Source: PALSA-1353 sp050014015 (GTDB taxonomy: Bacteria > Planctomycetota > Phycisphaerae > Tepidisphaerales > Tepidisphaeraceae). Taken from it: DNA of 64,000 nucleotides. Location: positions 7,470-71,469 of the forward strand of contig JBEKEC010000024.1 of assembly GCA_050014015.1 (NCBI GenBank), written 5' to 3'. The translations under genes were made by a program, and so were the position numbers. The notes beneath the pieces are model-generated. The model searched no databases. It saw only the letters and a program-made list of their open reading frames with translations, and was not told the DNA's origin. Shown piece by piece: positions 1 through 8,640 of this stretch; the first letter of the stretch is position 1; each line of letters starts with the position of its first letter.

Positions 1-17
1 AGCGGGGTGGCTGGCCC

Positions 18-1925
18 CTACTTTTCCGCGACGAAAGGCTCATAGGAATGCGGCTGCAATTGAATCGAGAACAGGACCCTGGGCTGGCCTGGGAACGCGC
101 CGGATCGCCTCGTCGAGGCGCCGCCGCCGGACCGGGCCCGCTGGCCGGTGATGATCCACCCGCTTTGCAGGTCGCGAAGATGGCGGAACCCGCCCGCAAC
201 CGCCAGCGTGACGTAACTCGGCGTCGAAAGATAGGACTCCACGATGAAACTGTTGTTGTCATAGGCGAAGAGGCTCACCCTGCCGGGACCGTCGGCGATC
301 ACCGGAAAATCGCCCAAAATCACGCGTCGAATGGCGCCGAGGACTTCCGGCGGATAGTCGAACAGATCGTTGAAATTCTCCGGGATCGTCAAAACGTACA
401 AAATCCCCTTGGAATAACGATCCATCAGCAGGATGGGATATCCGTTGCCGTTGGTGATGCCGGTGAGAAGCATCCAGGCGTCGTTGGTGAGGAAGTCGAT
501 CTGGGGGATCAGGATTGGGGCGGACAATTTTGATGCGCCGATTGGCCGGCCGCGCGGGCCTTGGAACTCCGTGACGGCCGCCTTGCGGTCCGTGTACTGA
601 ACCTCGCAGATGTCCTGGAGGCCCTTGCCCTGGATGGCGCGCAGGAGCCCGGAAGTGATTACCACGGACTTCCCGGCTGTCAACTGTGATTTGATCTTGC
701 TGACGATGTCCGGATCGAACTTGGCGGATTCGGTCAGCAGCAGCATGTTGGCGTCGGCGGGAAACGTGGGATACAGATCGATCGGAATGCCGATCATGCC
801 GAGAAAATTGTGGAGAAAATCCTCGCCGGTGGCGTGCGGCGGGCGATAGCTCTTGATCCCGATCGGTTTGCCCAACTGGCCGAGGAAGCCGTCAACCTGC
901 TGAAGCGAATACGCGGCGGCATTGGCCATGAGCGGGTCTGAAGCAGCGGTAAACTGCCGCCCTCCGCCGGCAAACTGGAAATAGTTGAAACTCGTCGGCA
1001 AACCCTCCCAAAGCGTTCGGTCTCCCGCAACCGCCGGGCGCTCCAGGGCGGCCCAGTTGAAGAGCATGATCTCACGCGCCTTGGCGAAAGCGGTGTCCCA
1101 CAATTGCTCGGCGTAGCGGTCGATGTACTTCAAATCAAAGGTGTCCACCCATCCGCCGCCGTTTCGGCCCGGGGCGATGTTCTCGAAATATCGCACGATT
1201 TGATAGCTTTCATAAGCCTGAAGATGTTGCTCCGTGAAGACCGGATCGCGCGTTTCCGTGCCGGTGTAAATCCCGTCGAAAATCCCCGGCTCGGCGTCCA
1301 GGTCGTATCCCAGGCCCTGAAAATGCTCGTACCAGTTCGGGAACTTGATGATGATTTTCACGTTCGGATTCACGGCCCTGGCGGGCTTGATGAGGAGATT
1401 CCGCGAAACCTCGTCCATCGTGTCGAGGCGGTATTGGGTCCAGGTCTTGTCGCCCTTGGCCGCGATGTCGGCGTCGGTCTTGGTGCTGTAAAAGAAGAAA
1501 TCATCCAGAATGATTTCGTCGAAATGGCGGGCCGTCATCTCGACCACGCTCTGCACGTACTTCCGGTCGTCGGGATCGGCATAGGAAAACGAGCGGAATT
1601 GGTTGCCCTGACTCTCGTCCTGAAGCGCTAGCCCTCCCGCCACGCGGACGCCCCGGTCGGTGAAGAATTTCTTGATCGTTTCGATGGAGTCTTCATCGAC
1701 GGTTTGCCGGCTGCGATAGGTTTCCAGGTAAACCTTGTCCACCTTGAGCCGGCTGGCGATGCCCTTCCAGTGATCCGCCAACCACTGCGGGTCCTCCATG
1801 TTGCGCGTGATGCCGACCGGGACGTAAACGGCGACCGAGAAATTCTTGTAATTTCCCGCCGGCGACGTCGAGGCCCAAATCAGAAGCATGGTGATGGAGA
1901 CGGCGAAGACAACGGATCGATTCAT
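18..1925 (-). CDS. Secreted glycosidase-like barrel protein
   Basis: Exported protein of 635 residues; substrate unknown. I chose the ATG at 1925 because GGAG lies just upstream and a signal peptide follows (residues 1-22, hydrophobic core then a small-residue cleavage site). The open frame continues upstream only by running into acpS. Residues about 25-340 alternate strands and helices as in a TIM-barrel glycoside hydrolase, with acidic strand ends (IILDDFFF) and aromatic-rich loops (FPNWYEHF). Residues about 355-540 resemble the Rossmann-like domain found behind the barrel in some glycosidases. The last 60 residues are rich in Arg and Gly. It lies 14 bases after acpS and is probably co-transcribed. 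I infer polysaccharide degradation or remodelling from fold only and cannot name catalytic residues. Confidence 0.7.
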   Translation of the reverse strand: MNRSVVFAVSITMLLIWASTSPAGNYKNFSVAVYVPVGITRNMEDPQWLADHWKGIASRLKVDKVYLETYRSRQTVDEDSIETIKKFFTDRGVRVAGGLALQDESQGNQFRSFSYADPDDRKYVQSVVEMTARHFDEIILDDFFFYSTKTDADIAAKGDKTWTQYRLDTMDEVSRNLLIKPARAVNPNVKIIIKFPNWYEHFQGLGYDLDAEPGIFDGIYTGTETRDPVFTEQHLQAYESYQIVRYFENIAPGRNGGGWVDTFDLKYIDRYAEQLWDTAFAKAREIMLFNWAALERPAVAGDRTLWEGLPTSFNYFQFAGGGRQFTAASDPLMANAAAYSLQQVDGFLGQLGKPIGIKSYRPPHATGEDFLHNFLGMIGIPIDLYPTFPADANMLLLTESAKFDPDIVSKIKSQLTAGKSVVITSGLLRAIQGKGLQDICEVQYTDRKAAVTEFQGPRGRPIGASKLSAPILIPQIDFLTNDAWMLLTGITNGNGYPILLMDRYSKGILYVLTIPENFNDLFDYPPEVLGAIRRVILGDFPVIADGPGRVSLFAYDNNSFIVESYLSTPSYVTLAVAGGFRHLRDLQSGWIITGQRARSGGGASTRRSGAFPGQPRVLFSIQLQPHSYEPFVAEK

Positions 1926-1939
1926 TGTGAAATCTCCGG

Positions 1940-2323
1940 TTATCCAATGCCCAGGGCGCTGGCGGTGGCGTGGGTTTCGATGTGGCTGAGGCTCACGTGC
2001 CAGCGGGTGATTCCCAGTTCGGCTGCGATGCGGGCGCATTCTCCGGAGAGTTGGATTCCGGGCAGACCGCTGGGGTTCTTGACGATCTCAATGTCCGTCC
2101 AGGCGATGCCCCCGCGCCAGCCGGTCCCCAGGACTTTCAGAACCGCCTCCTTGGCGGCGAATCGGCCGGCGAGATGCTCGAAATATCGCTTGGGATTGGC
2201 GTTGCAATACGCCTGCTCGGCCGGCGTGAAGACGCGGTCGAGGAAGTGTCGTCCGTGCAGCTCGTGCAGCCGTCGAATCCGGGCCGTTTCAACCAGATCA
2301 ATGCCATGGCCTAGGATGGGCAT
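1940..2323 (-). CDS. acpS: Holo-[acyl-carrier-protein] synthase
   Basis: AcpS transfers 4'-phosphopantetheine from CoA to the conserved serine of acyl carrier protein, activating it for fatty acid and lipid A synthesis in the cytoplasm. The 127-residue length is typical. The N-terminus carries the family motif HGIDLVE (Asp at residue 8 binds Mg2+). The second signature, RFAAKEAVLKVLG, lies near residues 54-66 with the metal-binding Glu. The C-terminal part (WHVSLSH) closes the active site of the trimer. The ATG at 2323 gives the family N-terminus (MPILGHGID) directly. It is the first gene of a two-gene minus-strand unit with the glycosidase-like gene, and fatty acid/lipid A genes lie 1.3 kb away on the other strand. 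Confidence 0.93.
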   Translation of the reverse strand: MPILGHGIDLVETARIRRLHELHGRHFLDRVFTPAEQAYCNANPKRYFEHLAGRFAAKEAVLKVLGTGWRGGIAWTDIEIVKNPSGLPGIQLSGECARIAAELGITRWHVSLSHIETHATASALGIG

Positions 2324-2340
2324 GAGGGGATGATACGCGG

Positions 2341-2460
2341 GAAATCCGAAATCCGAAATCCGAATGACGAATCAAACCAGAATGACGAATGTCCGAATGA
2401 TTGTTTCGTCATTTGGTCATTCGGATTTGATTCGTCATTCGGATTTCGGATTTCGGATTT
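2341..2460. repeat. Palindromic repeat, family A
   Basis: A 120-bp imperfect inverted repeat. The left arm is a series of GAAATCC/GAAATTC-like units followed by GAATGACGAATCAAA. The right arm is the reverse complement (TTTGATTCGTCATTCGGATTT). Related copies lie at 54604-54754 and 55351-55538. It sits between acpS and the phosphatase gene, could fold into a long hairpin, and creates spurious open frames on both strands. Confidence 0.9.
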
Positions 2461-2483
2461 ACCATCCAATTCGTATCACCCCG

Positions 2484-3407
2484 TCAGCGCAGCAGTTCCT
2501 GGTTTGACTGGTCGATGATCTGCAACACCGGACGCCCATCCACCTTGCGGAGGATGGGAATGCCCAGGAGATACGCGGCGGTCGAAAACGTGTCTTCGGT
2601 GTTAATGACCAAATCGCCGTAGATGGTGAGATCGAGTCCGCGGCGGATGCCGGGGCCGACCGCGATCCAGGGGATTTGGCGGCTGCGGGGGTCGTCGGGG
2701 CCGTGACCGAGGCCGGCGCCGCCGTGGTCCGACGTGACCAGGATGAACGTCGAATCGCGAAGACGCCGCTGGTCCAGCGCCTCCAGAACCTGGCCAATGG
2801 AGAAGTCGGCGACTTCGATGGCGGCCATCTGCCGCGGGCTGGACCAGCCGTAGGCGTGACCGGCATTGTCAACGCTGGGGAAGTGCACGAACAACACGTC
2901 GGGCTGATGATCGAGAATCATCCGCACCGCTTGTGCGGTGACCTCGGGGTCTTCGACGTGTGTGGAATTGGGTATGAATTGCCAATCGAGCGTACCGGGC
3001 TTGGCGAGGTTGATGAATTTCGACTTTCCCACGACCATGGCGGTGGTGTAGCCGGCTTGCTTGGCCAACTCGAACAACGTGGGAAACACCGGATAGACCG
3101 GATGAATCAGCGGCAGGTCGGCATTCCACTGGATGCCATGCTTCACCGGCGGCACGCCCGTGAGCATGCTGGTGTGCGAGGGAAGCGTCACCGATTCCGC
3201 GGTGGTCCTGGCCCAGAACGAGTAGCTGCCGGCGTTGAACAGAGCATGGATGTTGGGGGTATTGGCGCGGAGCGCCAGGTCTGGCCGAAGGCCGTCAACG
3301 CTGATGATGACGACTTTGTGGATTTGGGGAATTGGCCGGGTGGTTTGAGCCGCGACGCGAAAGCAGAGCGTGAGAACGACCAGGGTGCAAATGAATGCCC
3401 GTTTCAT
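2484..3407 (-). CDS. Exported alkaline phosphatase-family hydrolase
   Basis: A 307-residue member of the type I phosphodiesterase / nucleotide pyrophosphatase group of the alkaline phosphatase superfamily. The ATG at 3407 gives a lipophilic signal peptide (MKRAFICTLVVLTLCFRVAAQ region), so it should act outside the cytoplasm. The metal site can be followed: VVIISVDGLRPD near residue 33 (first Asp), a nucleophile Thr in the ESVTLPSHTSMLTG segment, VDNAGHAYG (Asp and His ligands) and VTSDHGGAGLGH (Asp-His pair). The substrate cannot be read from sequence; phosphodiesters, phosphonates or lipid head groups are all possible. An in-frame extension to 3515 exists but lacks signal-peptide logic. Family A repeat DNA follows its 3' end. 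Confidence 0.85.
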   Translation of the reverse strand: MKRAFICTLVVLTLCFRVAAQTTRPIPQIHKVVIISVDGLRPDLALRANTPNIHALFNAGSYSFWARTTAESVTLPSHTSMLTGVPPVKHGIQWNADLPLIHPVYPVFPTLFELAKQAGYTTAMVVGKSKFINLAKPGTLDWQFIPNSTHVEDPEVTAQAVRMILDHQPDVLFVHFPSVDNAGHAYGWSSPRQMAAIEVADFSIGQVLEALDQRRLRDSTFILVTSDHGGAGLGHGPDDPRSRQIPWIAVGPGIRRGLDLTIYGDLVINTEDTFSTAAYLLGIPILRKVDGRPVLQIIDQSNQELLR

Positions 3408-3562
3408 ACTTGACTGATAACAGTCCATTATTTGGATTCTGTTTGCAATCCCGGGGGGGTAGTGGGTTACTATCGCGATCCAAAGCCCTGGGAGCTTGCT
3501 CCCTGGGCATGCCAAATCGCTTTACCATTGAAATTGACCCACTACCGGGCGCCCTCGGCAGG

Positions 3563-3590
3563 TTCATGTTTGTGCGGAAAAGGGTATACT
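3563..3590 (+). promoter_or_regulatory. Candidate promoter of lpxC/fabZ
   Basis: TTCATG, a 16-base spacer, then TATACT (3585-3590) fit a sigma70-type promoter with a weak -35 and a good -10. A start near 3597 would give a leader of about 25 bases containing the small perfect hairpin GCGCC-GTT-GGCGC before the lpxC/fabZ ATG. Read by eye only. Confidence 0.4.
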
Positions 3591-3621
3591 AGAGAATTGC
3601 GCCGTTGGCGCGGATATTTCA

Positions 3622-4950
3622 ATGGAGCAGGAACGTCAAAAGACGATTGGTCGGGAGGTGAGTCTTTCCGGCCGGGGGCTGTTCTCCGGTGAGCCGGCGA
3701 CGGTGACGCTTTCGCCGGCCGAGCCGGGGTCGGGGATCACCTTCATCCGCGAGCAGGATGGGAAGACGGCAGAGATCCGGGCGATGATTCAGAACGTGTT
3801 GAAGCGTCCGCGGCGGACGTGCCTGAGGAACGGCACGCTGCTGGTGGAGACGGTGGAGCACTGCCTGGCCGCGCTGAGCGGGATGGGAGTGGACAACGCC
3901 ATCGTGCGGGTGATGGGTGGGCGCGCCGGAGAGTTGCCGGCGGGCGACGGTTCCAGCCGGCCGTTCGTCGAATTGCTCGAAGAGGCGGGGATCGTCGAGC
4001 AGAGCGCGGCGTTGAATCCCCTGGTGATCCGCAGGCCGGAGCAGGTTTCCAACGGTGATGCGGCCCTGGCGGCGTTGCCCGGTCCCAGCGATCATCTGGA
4101 GATTCTGTATGAATTCGAAGCCGGCGTCCCGCTGGGCCGGCAGATTTACCGGTGCACGTTGAAGGGGAGCGATTCGACCGACTTCGCGACCCAGATCGCG
4201 CCGGCGCGGACGTGGGTCTTCGAACACGAAGCCCAGGAATTGCAGGCGCGGGGAATGGGCGTTCATTTGACGCCGCGCGATTTGCTGGTCATCTCGCCCG
4301 ATGGACCGATCGACAACGAATATCGCTTTGCCGATGAGTGTGCCCGGCACAAGGTTTTGGATTTGATCGGGGATTTGTATTTGCTGGGCCGCCCGGTGTA
4401 TGGGCGGCTGGTTGCTCACAAGAGCGGGCACGAATTGAACCACATGCTGGTGCGGCGGTTGTTGGCACAGGTGGAAACGTTGGACCGGGCGTCAATGGTT
4501 CATCGCGACGCGGCGCTGGATATCCGGAAAATTCAGCGGATTTTGCCGCATCGGTATCCGATGCTGCTGGTGGATCGCGTGCTGGAGATCGTGGGCGACC
4601 AGAAGGCCATCGGGATCAAGAACGTGACGTTCAACGACATTTTCTTCCAGGGGCATTATCCCGGCACGCCGATCATGCCCGGCGTGCTGATCGTCGAGGC
4701 GATGGGACAGCTCGGCGGCCTGCTCCTGAGCCAGAAGCTGGAACACACCGGCAAGCTGGCGGTGCTTCTGAGCATGGACAAGGTGAAGATGCGTCAGCCG
4801 GTGGTTCCCGGCGATCAATTGCTGCTGGAGGCCGTGACGGTTCGCGTCAAGAGCCGCACCGGGCACGTGCGGTGCAAGGCGTTCGTGGGCGAGAAACTGG
4901 CCGCGGAGGCGGACATTAAGTTCATGCTCGTGGACGCGGAGCCAATCTAG
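3622..4950 (+). CDS. lpxC/fabZ: Bifunctional LpxC deacetylase / FabZ dehydratase
   Basis: A 442-residue fusion. Residues 1-290 are UDP-3-O-acyl-N-acetylglucosamine deacetylase, the committed step of lipid A synthesis. Residues 295-442 are (3R)-hydroxyacyl-ACP dehydratase of fatty acid elongation. In the LpxC part the VEHCLAAL motif gives catalytic Glu79 and zinc ligand His80; DECARHKVLDLIGD supplies His243 and Asp247; the HKSGH segment supplies His270. In the FabZ part, LPHRYPMLLVDRV is followed by FQGHYPGTPIMPG (His345) and VEAMGQ (Glu359). Both halves look intact. Such fusions are known from Bacteroidota and some Planctomycetota and balance 3-hydroxyacyl-ACP use between membranes and lipid A. 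lpxA follows 43 bases downstream, so the two are probably one operon. Confidence 0.96.
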   Translation: MEQERQKTIGREVSLSGRGLFSGEPATVTLSPAEPGSGITFIREQDGKTAEIRAMIQNVLKRPRRTCLRNGTLLVETVEHCLAALSGMGVDNAIVRVMGGRAGELPAGDGSSRPFVELLEEAGIVEQSAALNPLVIRRPEQVSNGDAALAALPGPSDHLEILYEFEAGVPLGRQIYRCTLKGSDSTDFATQIAPARTWVFEHEAQELQARGMGVHLTPRDLLVISPDGPIDNEYRFADECARHKVLDLIGDLYLLGRPVYGRLVAHKSGHELNHMLVRRLLAQVETLDRASMVHRDAALDIRKIQRILPHRYPMLLVDRVLEIVGDQKAIGIKNVTFNDIFFQGHYPGTPIMPGVLIVEAMGQLGGLLLSQKLEHTGKLAVLLSMDKVKMRQPVVPGDQLLLEAVTVRVKSRTGHVRCKAFVGEKLAAEADIKFMLVDAEPI

Positions 4951-4954
4951 GAAA

Positions 4955-4988
4955 TTGTCATTGGTCATTTGTCATTGGTCATTGGTCA
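4955..4988. repeat. Short tandem repeat of GTCATTG units
   Basis: Four to five imperfect copies of GTCATTG/GTCATTT fill the gap between lpxC/fabZ and lpxA. A related run (CATTGTCCATTGTCAATTG) occurs near 56818. It occupies the position where an lpxA ribosome-binding site would be expected and no purine-rich site is visible. Confidence 0.8.
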
Positions 4989-4993
4989 ATCCC

Positions 4994-5791
4994 ATGCCAA
5001 CCATTTCCCCCCATAGCTGCATCGATCCCAAGGCGTGCATCGCGTCGGACGTGGAAATCGGGCCGTTTTGCCGGGTGGGGGCGGAGGTGGTGCTGGCGGA
5101 GGGGTGCCGCCTGCTGAGCCACGTGGTGATCGTGGGGCGAACCCGGATCGGGCGAAACAACGTTTTTCATCCCAATTCGGTGATTGGGGACACGCCGCAG
5201 GATCTGAAATACCACGATGAACCCACGCACCTGGAGATCGGCGCCGGGAACGTTTTCCGCGAAGGGGTCACAGTCCACATCGGCACCGGGCCGGACGGGT
5301 GTACGCGCGTGGGCGACAACAACCTGCTCATGGCCAACAGCCATATCGGGCACGACGCCCAATTTGGCAATGAATGCGTGCTGGCGAACAACGTCATGAT
5401 CGCCGGGCACGTCCAGTGTGCCAGCCACGTGAACATGATGGGTGGGGCGGGAGTCAATCACTTCGTAACGATCGGGGAATATGCGTACATCGGGGGCGCG
5501 GCGAGGATTCATCACGACGTTCCGCCCTACGTGAAGGTGGATGGCGCGGACCAGGTTCGGGGCTTGAATCGGGTGGGGCTGGAGCGCGCGGGTTTTTCGC
5601 TGCAGGAAATCGGGTTGTTGGAGGAGGCTTGCCGTCGCTTGTTTTACGGCCGCAGGCCCCTGGCGCGGGCGATGGCGGAATTCGACACGCTCAACGGCTT
5701 GAATCCGCGGGTGAAGCTTCTGGTGGAGTTCCTGCAGCGGCGTGGGCGGTCGCTGCATGGAAGATACCTGGAAAGCCTGCGGAAGGTCTAA
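4994..5791 (+). CDS. lpxA: UDP-N-acetylglucosamine acyltransferase LpxA
   Basis: Transfers a 3-hydroxyacyl chain from ACP to UDP-GlcNAc, the first step of lipid A synthesis. The 265-residue protein matches the family length. Residues 1-185 form hexapeptide repeats of the left-handed beta-helix; the ANSHIGHD segment places the catalytic His at residue 120. The helical C-terminal domain follows (residues 190-265), ending in family-like basic helices. I chose the ATG at 4994 (MPTISPHSCIDPKACI), since 13 extra upstream codons would be translated from the tandem repeat. The gene directly follows the LpxC-FabZ fusion, its usual partner. No LpxD, LpxB or LpxH gene lies in this window. Confidence 0.95.
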   Translation: MPTISPHSCIDPKACIASDVEIGPFCRVGAEVVLAEGCRLLSHVVIVGRTRIGRNNVFHPNSVIGDTPQDLKYHDEPTHLEIGAGNVFREGVTVHIGTGPDGCTRVGDNNLLMANSHIGHDAQFGNECVLANNVMIAGHVQCASHVNMMGGAGVNHFVTIGEYAYIGGAARIHHDVPPYVKVDGADQVRGLNRVGLERAGFSLQEIGLLEEACRRLFYGRRPLARAMAEFDTLNGLNPRVKLLVEFLQRRGRSLHGRYLESLRKV

Positions 5792-5800
5792 GTTCCCACC

Positions 5801-7405
5801 GTGCGGATTTTCTCCGACAAGTTGCTTCTGGTGTCCAGTTCCATGCTGGCTCAGGTGATGCGCGTCCTTGCCACGATCGTGATGGCAAGGTTCATCGGAC
5901 CCAAGGAAAACGGGGCTTATTATCTGATCTTTATCTACACGGGCTTCATTATGTCGCTGGGGGATTTCGCGGTTCCGCAATCGCTCGTGCAGATTCAGGG
6001 GTTTTCGGATCGGGTCCTGCTTGATACGGCCATCCTGCTTGAAGGTGCAATCTTCGCGCTCTACGGCGTGGTCACCGTCGTCGCGGGACTTTTTATTACG
6101 CATCACTATGCCGATCCACGCTTGTGGAAGGTGGCGATCATCATTGCGGTTACCAACATGCTCACCGCAACCTATACCGTCCAGCTTGCCAGCCTCAATC
6201 GCAACCTGAAATTCGGCGCCGAGAGCCGGCAGAACGTGGTCCTGTCGGTCTCCACGGCGCTTGCGGGGATTGGTTTTGCGGTGGCGGGCTGGGGCGTCTA
6301 CGCCATCGCGCTTCAGCTTCTCATCGGACAGCTCGCCGCCAACGTCGTCCTGCAATTCAAGGTCCCGCTGAAATGGCCCTCACACGGGTCCTGGACGGTC
6401 GCCAAGCGATTTATGAAGCTGGGCATTCCGCTATCGGCCGCTAGTTACGTTTGGTCCGTCGAGGGAAGCATCGTCGGCGCGATCATCTCTTCCTTCGGCG
6501 GCGAATGGGCCGTCGGACTCTGGTCAAAAGCGTACCAGGTCCAGCAGCTTTTCGCGCAGAACGTCATGGTGGCGTTTCAGCGCGTCGCTTATCCGCTGCT
6601 CTGCCGGAGCATTTCAAATCCACTGAATCTCAAGCGCCATTTCGGACGATTGACGGTGACGTTGATGCTGGTTTCGCTTTGGATGACGGCGGTAGTTGGG
6701 GCGAATAGCCGGGCGATCGTGGCAATGCTGGGGCCGGATTGGGGCGCCGCCGCTTCCTTGCTCCGCATCACCGCCTGGGCCATTCCCGCCGGCGCGTTGC
6801 TGACCATCGGCTATATGCTCTGCCTCGCCCTGGGGATTGGCGCTTCGGTTTTCAAGTCCGCGGCGCTGAACCTCGTGATCTTCATCCCAATCCTTCTGGT
6901 CGCACGGCGATGGGAATTGGTGGGGTTGGCGGCCTGCTGGAGCGTCACCCGATACTTCCTCGCCGGCGCAATCCTCAGGTCCGGCACCAAGAGAATCGCG
7001 GTCGGGCTGGCGTCCGTCTGGCGGGAATTGGCGCGGCTGGCTTTTTGCGCCGCGGTTTCTTGTGCCGTCATGTTTGCCGTCGTGCGGATGCTCCCGCCGC
7101 ACTTGCACTCCTTCTTCAATCTGATCATCTCCTGTGCCGTGGGAACTCTTGTGTATGGCGCACTGGTGCTGCTGATCGAACGCGAGGCTCTGGCCTACGC
7201 GATTCGCATAGCGCGCGGCGATCGGGCTCCGGATGAACCCGTTCCCTCCGATTCCGAGAAACTGCAAATGCTCGCCGCATCCATGCCCGAACCAGCCGAT
7301 TCCACGAATTCCTTCTTCGCCGCCAATTCGCTTCAACCCGGTGTCCGCGTCGGTCCCACAAGCGGCCCACCATCGGGACAGGCTGAAGGGGGCGTAATTG
7401 ATTAG
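5801..7405 (+). CDS. Polysaccharide flippase, Wzx type
   Basis: A 534-residue membrane protein of the MATE/Wzx oligosaccharide flippase superfamily that would move lipid-linked oligosaccharide across the inner membrane. About 12-14 hydrophobic segments run from residue 5 to about 465, with the typical N-terminal ARFIGPKENGAYY-like motif of the first helix pair. The last 70 residues are hydrophilic, Pro/Ser-rich and probably cytoplasmic. The GTG at 5801 starts nine bases after the lpxA stop; no better start was seen. It opens the long plus-strand glycosyltransferase series and is the first of two flippases here (the second is at 36375). The substrate is unknown. Confidence 0.85.
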   Translation: MRIFSDKLLLVSSSMLAQVMRVLATIVMARFIGPKENGAYYLIFIYTGFIMSLGDFAVPQSLVQIQGFSDRVLLDTAILLEGAIFALYGVVTVVAGLFITHHYADPRLWKVAIIIAVTNMLTATYTVQLASLNRNLKFGAESRQNVVLSVSTALAGIGFAVAGWGVYAIALQLLIGQLAANVVLQFKVPLKWPSHGSWTVAKRFMKLGIPLSAASYVWSVEGSIVGAIISSFGGEWAVGLWSKAYQVQQLFAQNVMVAFQRVAYPLLCRSISNPLNLKRHFGRLTVTLMLVSLWMTAVVGANSRAIVAMLGPDWGAAASLLRITAWAIPAGALLTIGYMLCLALGIGASVFKSAALNLVIFIPILLVARRWELVGLAACWSVTRYFLAGAILRSGTKRIAVGLASVWRELARLAFCAAVSCAVMFAVVRMLPPHLHSFFNLIISCAVGTLVYGALVLLIEREALAYAIRIARGDRAPDEPVPSDSEKLQMLAASMPEPADSTNSFFAANSLQPGVRVGPTSGPPSGQAEGGVID

Positions 7406-7600
7406 AAATGAACACGGGGCGAGGCACGGGAGACGTTAAAGACCGCGGCACAACAGCCGCGCGGTGATTGTCGGATGTTTCGCAACCATTCCCTCTGGCG
7501 AATGGGCCGCTTGGAAACGCCCTGGATGCCGAATACGATTGTCCGGGTGATCAGACGGGTCATGGCGACGATTCGAGGACGATAAGACTGAAAGTTCAGC

Positions 7601-8563
7601 ATGCCGCTCATCTCCGTCATCATTCCCACGTTTAATCGCGCGCATCTGATAGTGGGAACTGTCGAATCGGCGTTACGTCAGGATTTCGATGACTTTGAGG
7701 TCGTGGTGGTGGATGATGGTTCAACGGATGCGACGCCCGAAGTTCTCACGCGTTTTGGAGATCGCGTCAAAATCCTCCGACGGGAAAACAAGGGCCTCGG
7801 CGCATCGCGAAATCTGGGCCTGGCCAATGCGGCCGGAAAGTACGCCGCTCTGCTGGACGACGACGACTTATGGTTTCCCTGGACACTTCGCACCTATGCC
7901 GCCGTGATTGAACAACACAAAGGCCCCTGGCTCATTTCATCACGCGGAATCGAGTTTTCGGATGTCGCAGCGCTGCAGGGAATCCGTCCCGGCCAATTGC
8001 GCGCGCGGTATTTCAAGGACTTCTATGCGTCGCATGGCCCATCGTATTGGGTGACGCCCAGCGGCGCGCTCTTTCGAGCGGAAGATGCCCGGCAGGCGGG
8101 GGGATTCTTCGAATTCAATTACGGGCAGGAGGAAAACGATCTGTGGCTTCGGCTCGGAGAGCGCGATGGATTCGTGATCATCGACGATCCGCCCTGCTTT
8201 GGCCGCCGGGTTCATGCGGCGAATATCTCGTCATTTTCGAATCGGAATCTTCTCGGCACGAAATATGTGCTGGAGCAGGAACGGCGCGGGCTGTATCCCG
8301 GTCAAGAGCGCCGCCGTTATGAGCGATTGGATATATTAACGTCCCACGTGCGGGGGGTAAGCCTGGCTTGCTTGCAAACGGGTCGGCAACGAGACGCTTG
8401 GGGTATCTACGGCCAAACTTTGAAGTGGCATCTGCGGCTGCGGCGATGGCGCTACCTGCTGGCGTTTCCGCTCATATCGCTTTGGAGCGAAGTGCGACGA
8501 TTCGCTGGACGACGTCACGGCGGCGATATTTCGCAAGAACGTCAGGAGCAGCGCATCACGTAG
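7601..8563 (+). CDS. Family 2 glycosyltransferase
   Basis: A 320-residue GT-A fold transferase. The N-terminus is classical GT2: ISVIIPTFNRA, then VVVVDDGSTD with the nucleotide-binding Asp pair near residues 38-39, KGLGASRNLGL, and the metal-binding acidic run at residues 86-89 followed by LW. Residues about 170-185 (GQEENDLWLRLGERDGF) match the base-containing ED/W region. It is soluble and probably acts at the inner membrane face on lipid-linked glycan. The 195 bases before it hold a GC-rich hairpin near 7444-7466 and a possible 36-codon basic ORF (7475-7585) I do not trust. Donor and acceptor cannot be assigned. Confidence 0.87.
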   Translation: MPLISVIIPTFNRAHLIVGTVESALRQDFDDFEVVVVDDGSTDATPEVLTRFGDRVKILRRENKGLGASRNLGLANAAGKYAALLDDDDLWFPWTLRTYAAVIEQHKGPWLISSRGIEFSDVAALQGIRPGQLRARYFKDFYASHGPSYWVTPSGALFRAEDARQAGGFFEFNYGQEENDLWLRLGERDGFVIIDDPPCFGRRVHAANISSFSNRNLLGTKYVLEQERRGLYPGQERRRYERLDILTSHVRGVSLACLQTGRQRDAWGIYGQTLKWHLRLRRWRYLLAFPLISLWSEVRRFAGRRHGGDISQERQEQRIT

Positions 8564-8640
8564 AACCTGTGGTCACGGGCGGTCACCCAGCTTGGACCCG
8601 GTGCGTCACTCGTTATCTTGCGTGAGGGCTTACGAAAAGG

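Noticed and set aside
4979..6355. 458-codon minus-strand frame opposite lpxA and the first flippase
   Set aside because: It mirrors real genes on the plus strand, is rich in His/Arg/Pro as expected of an antisense shadow, and has no recognisable motif.
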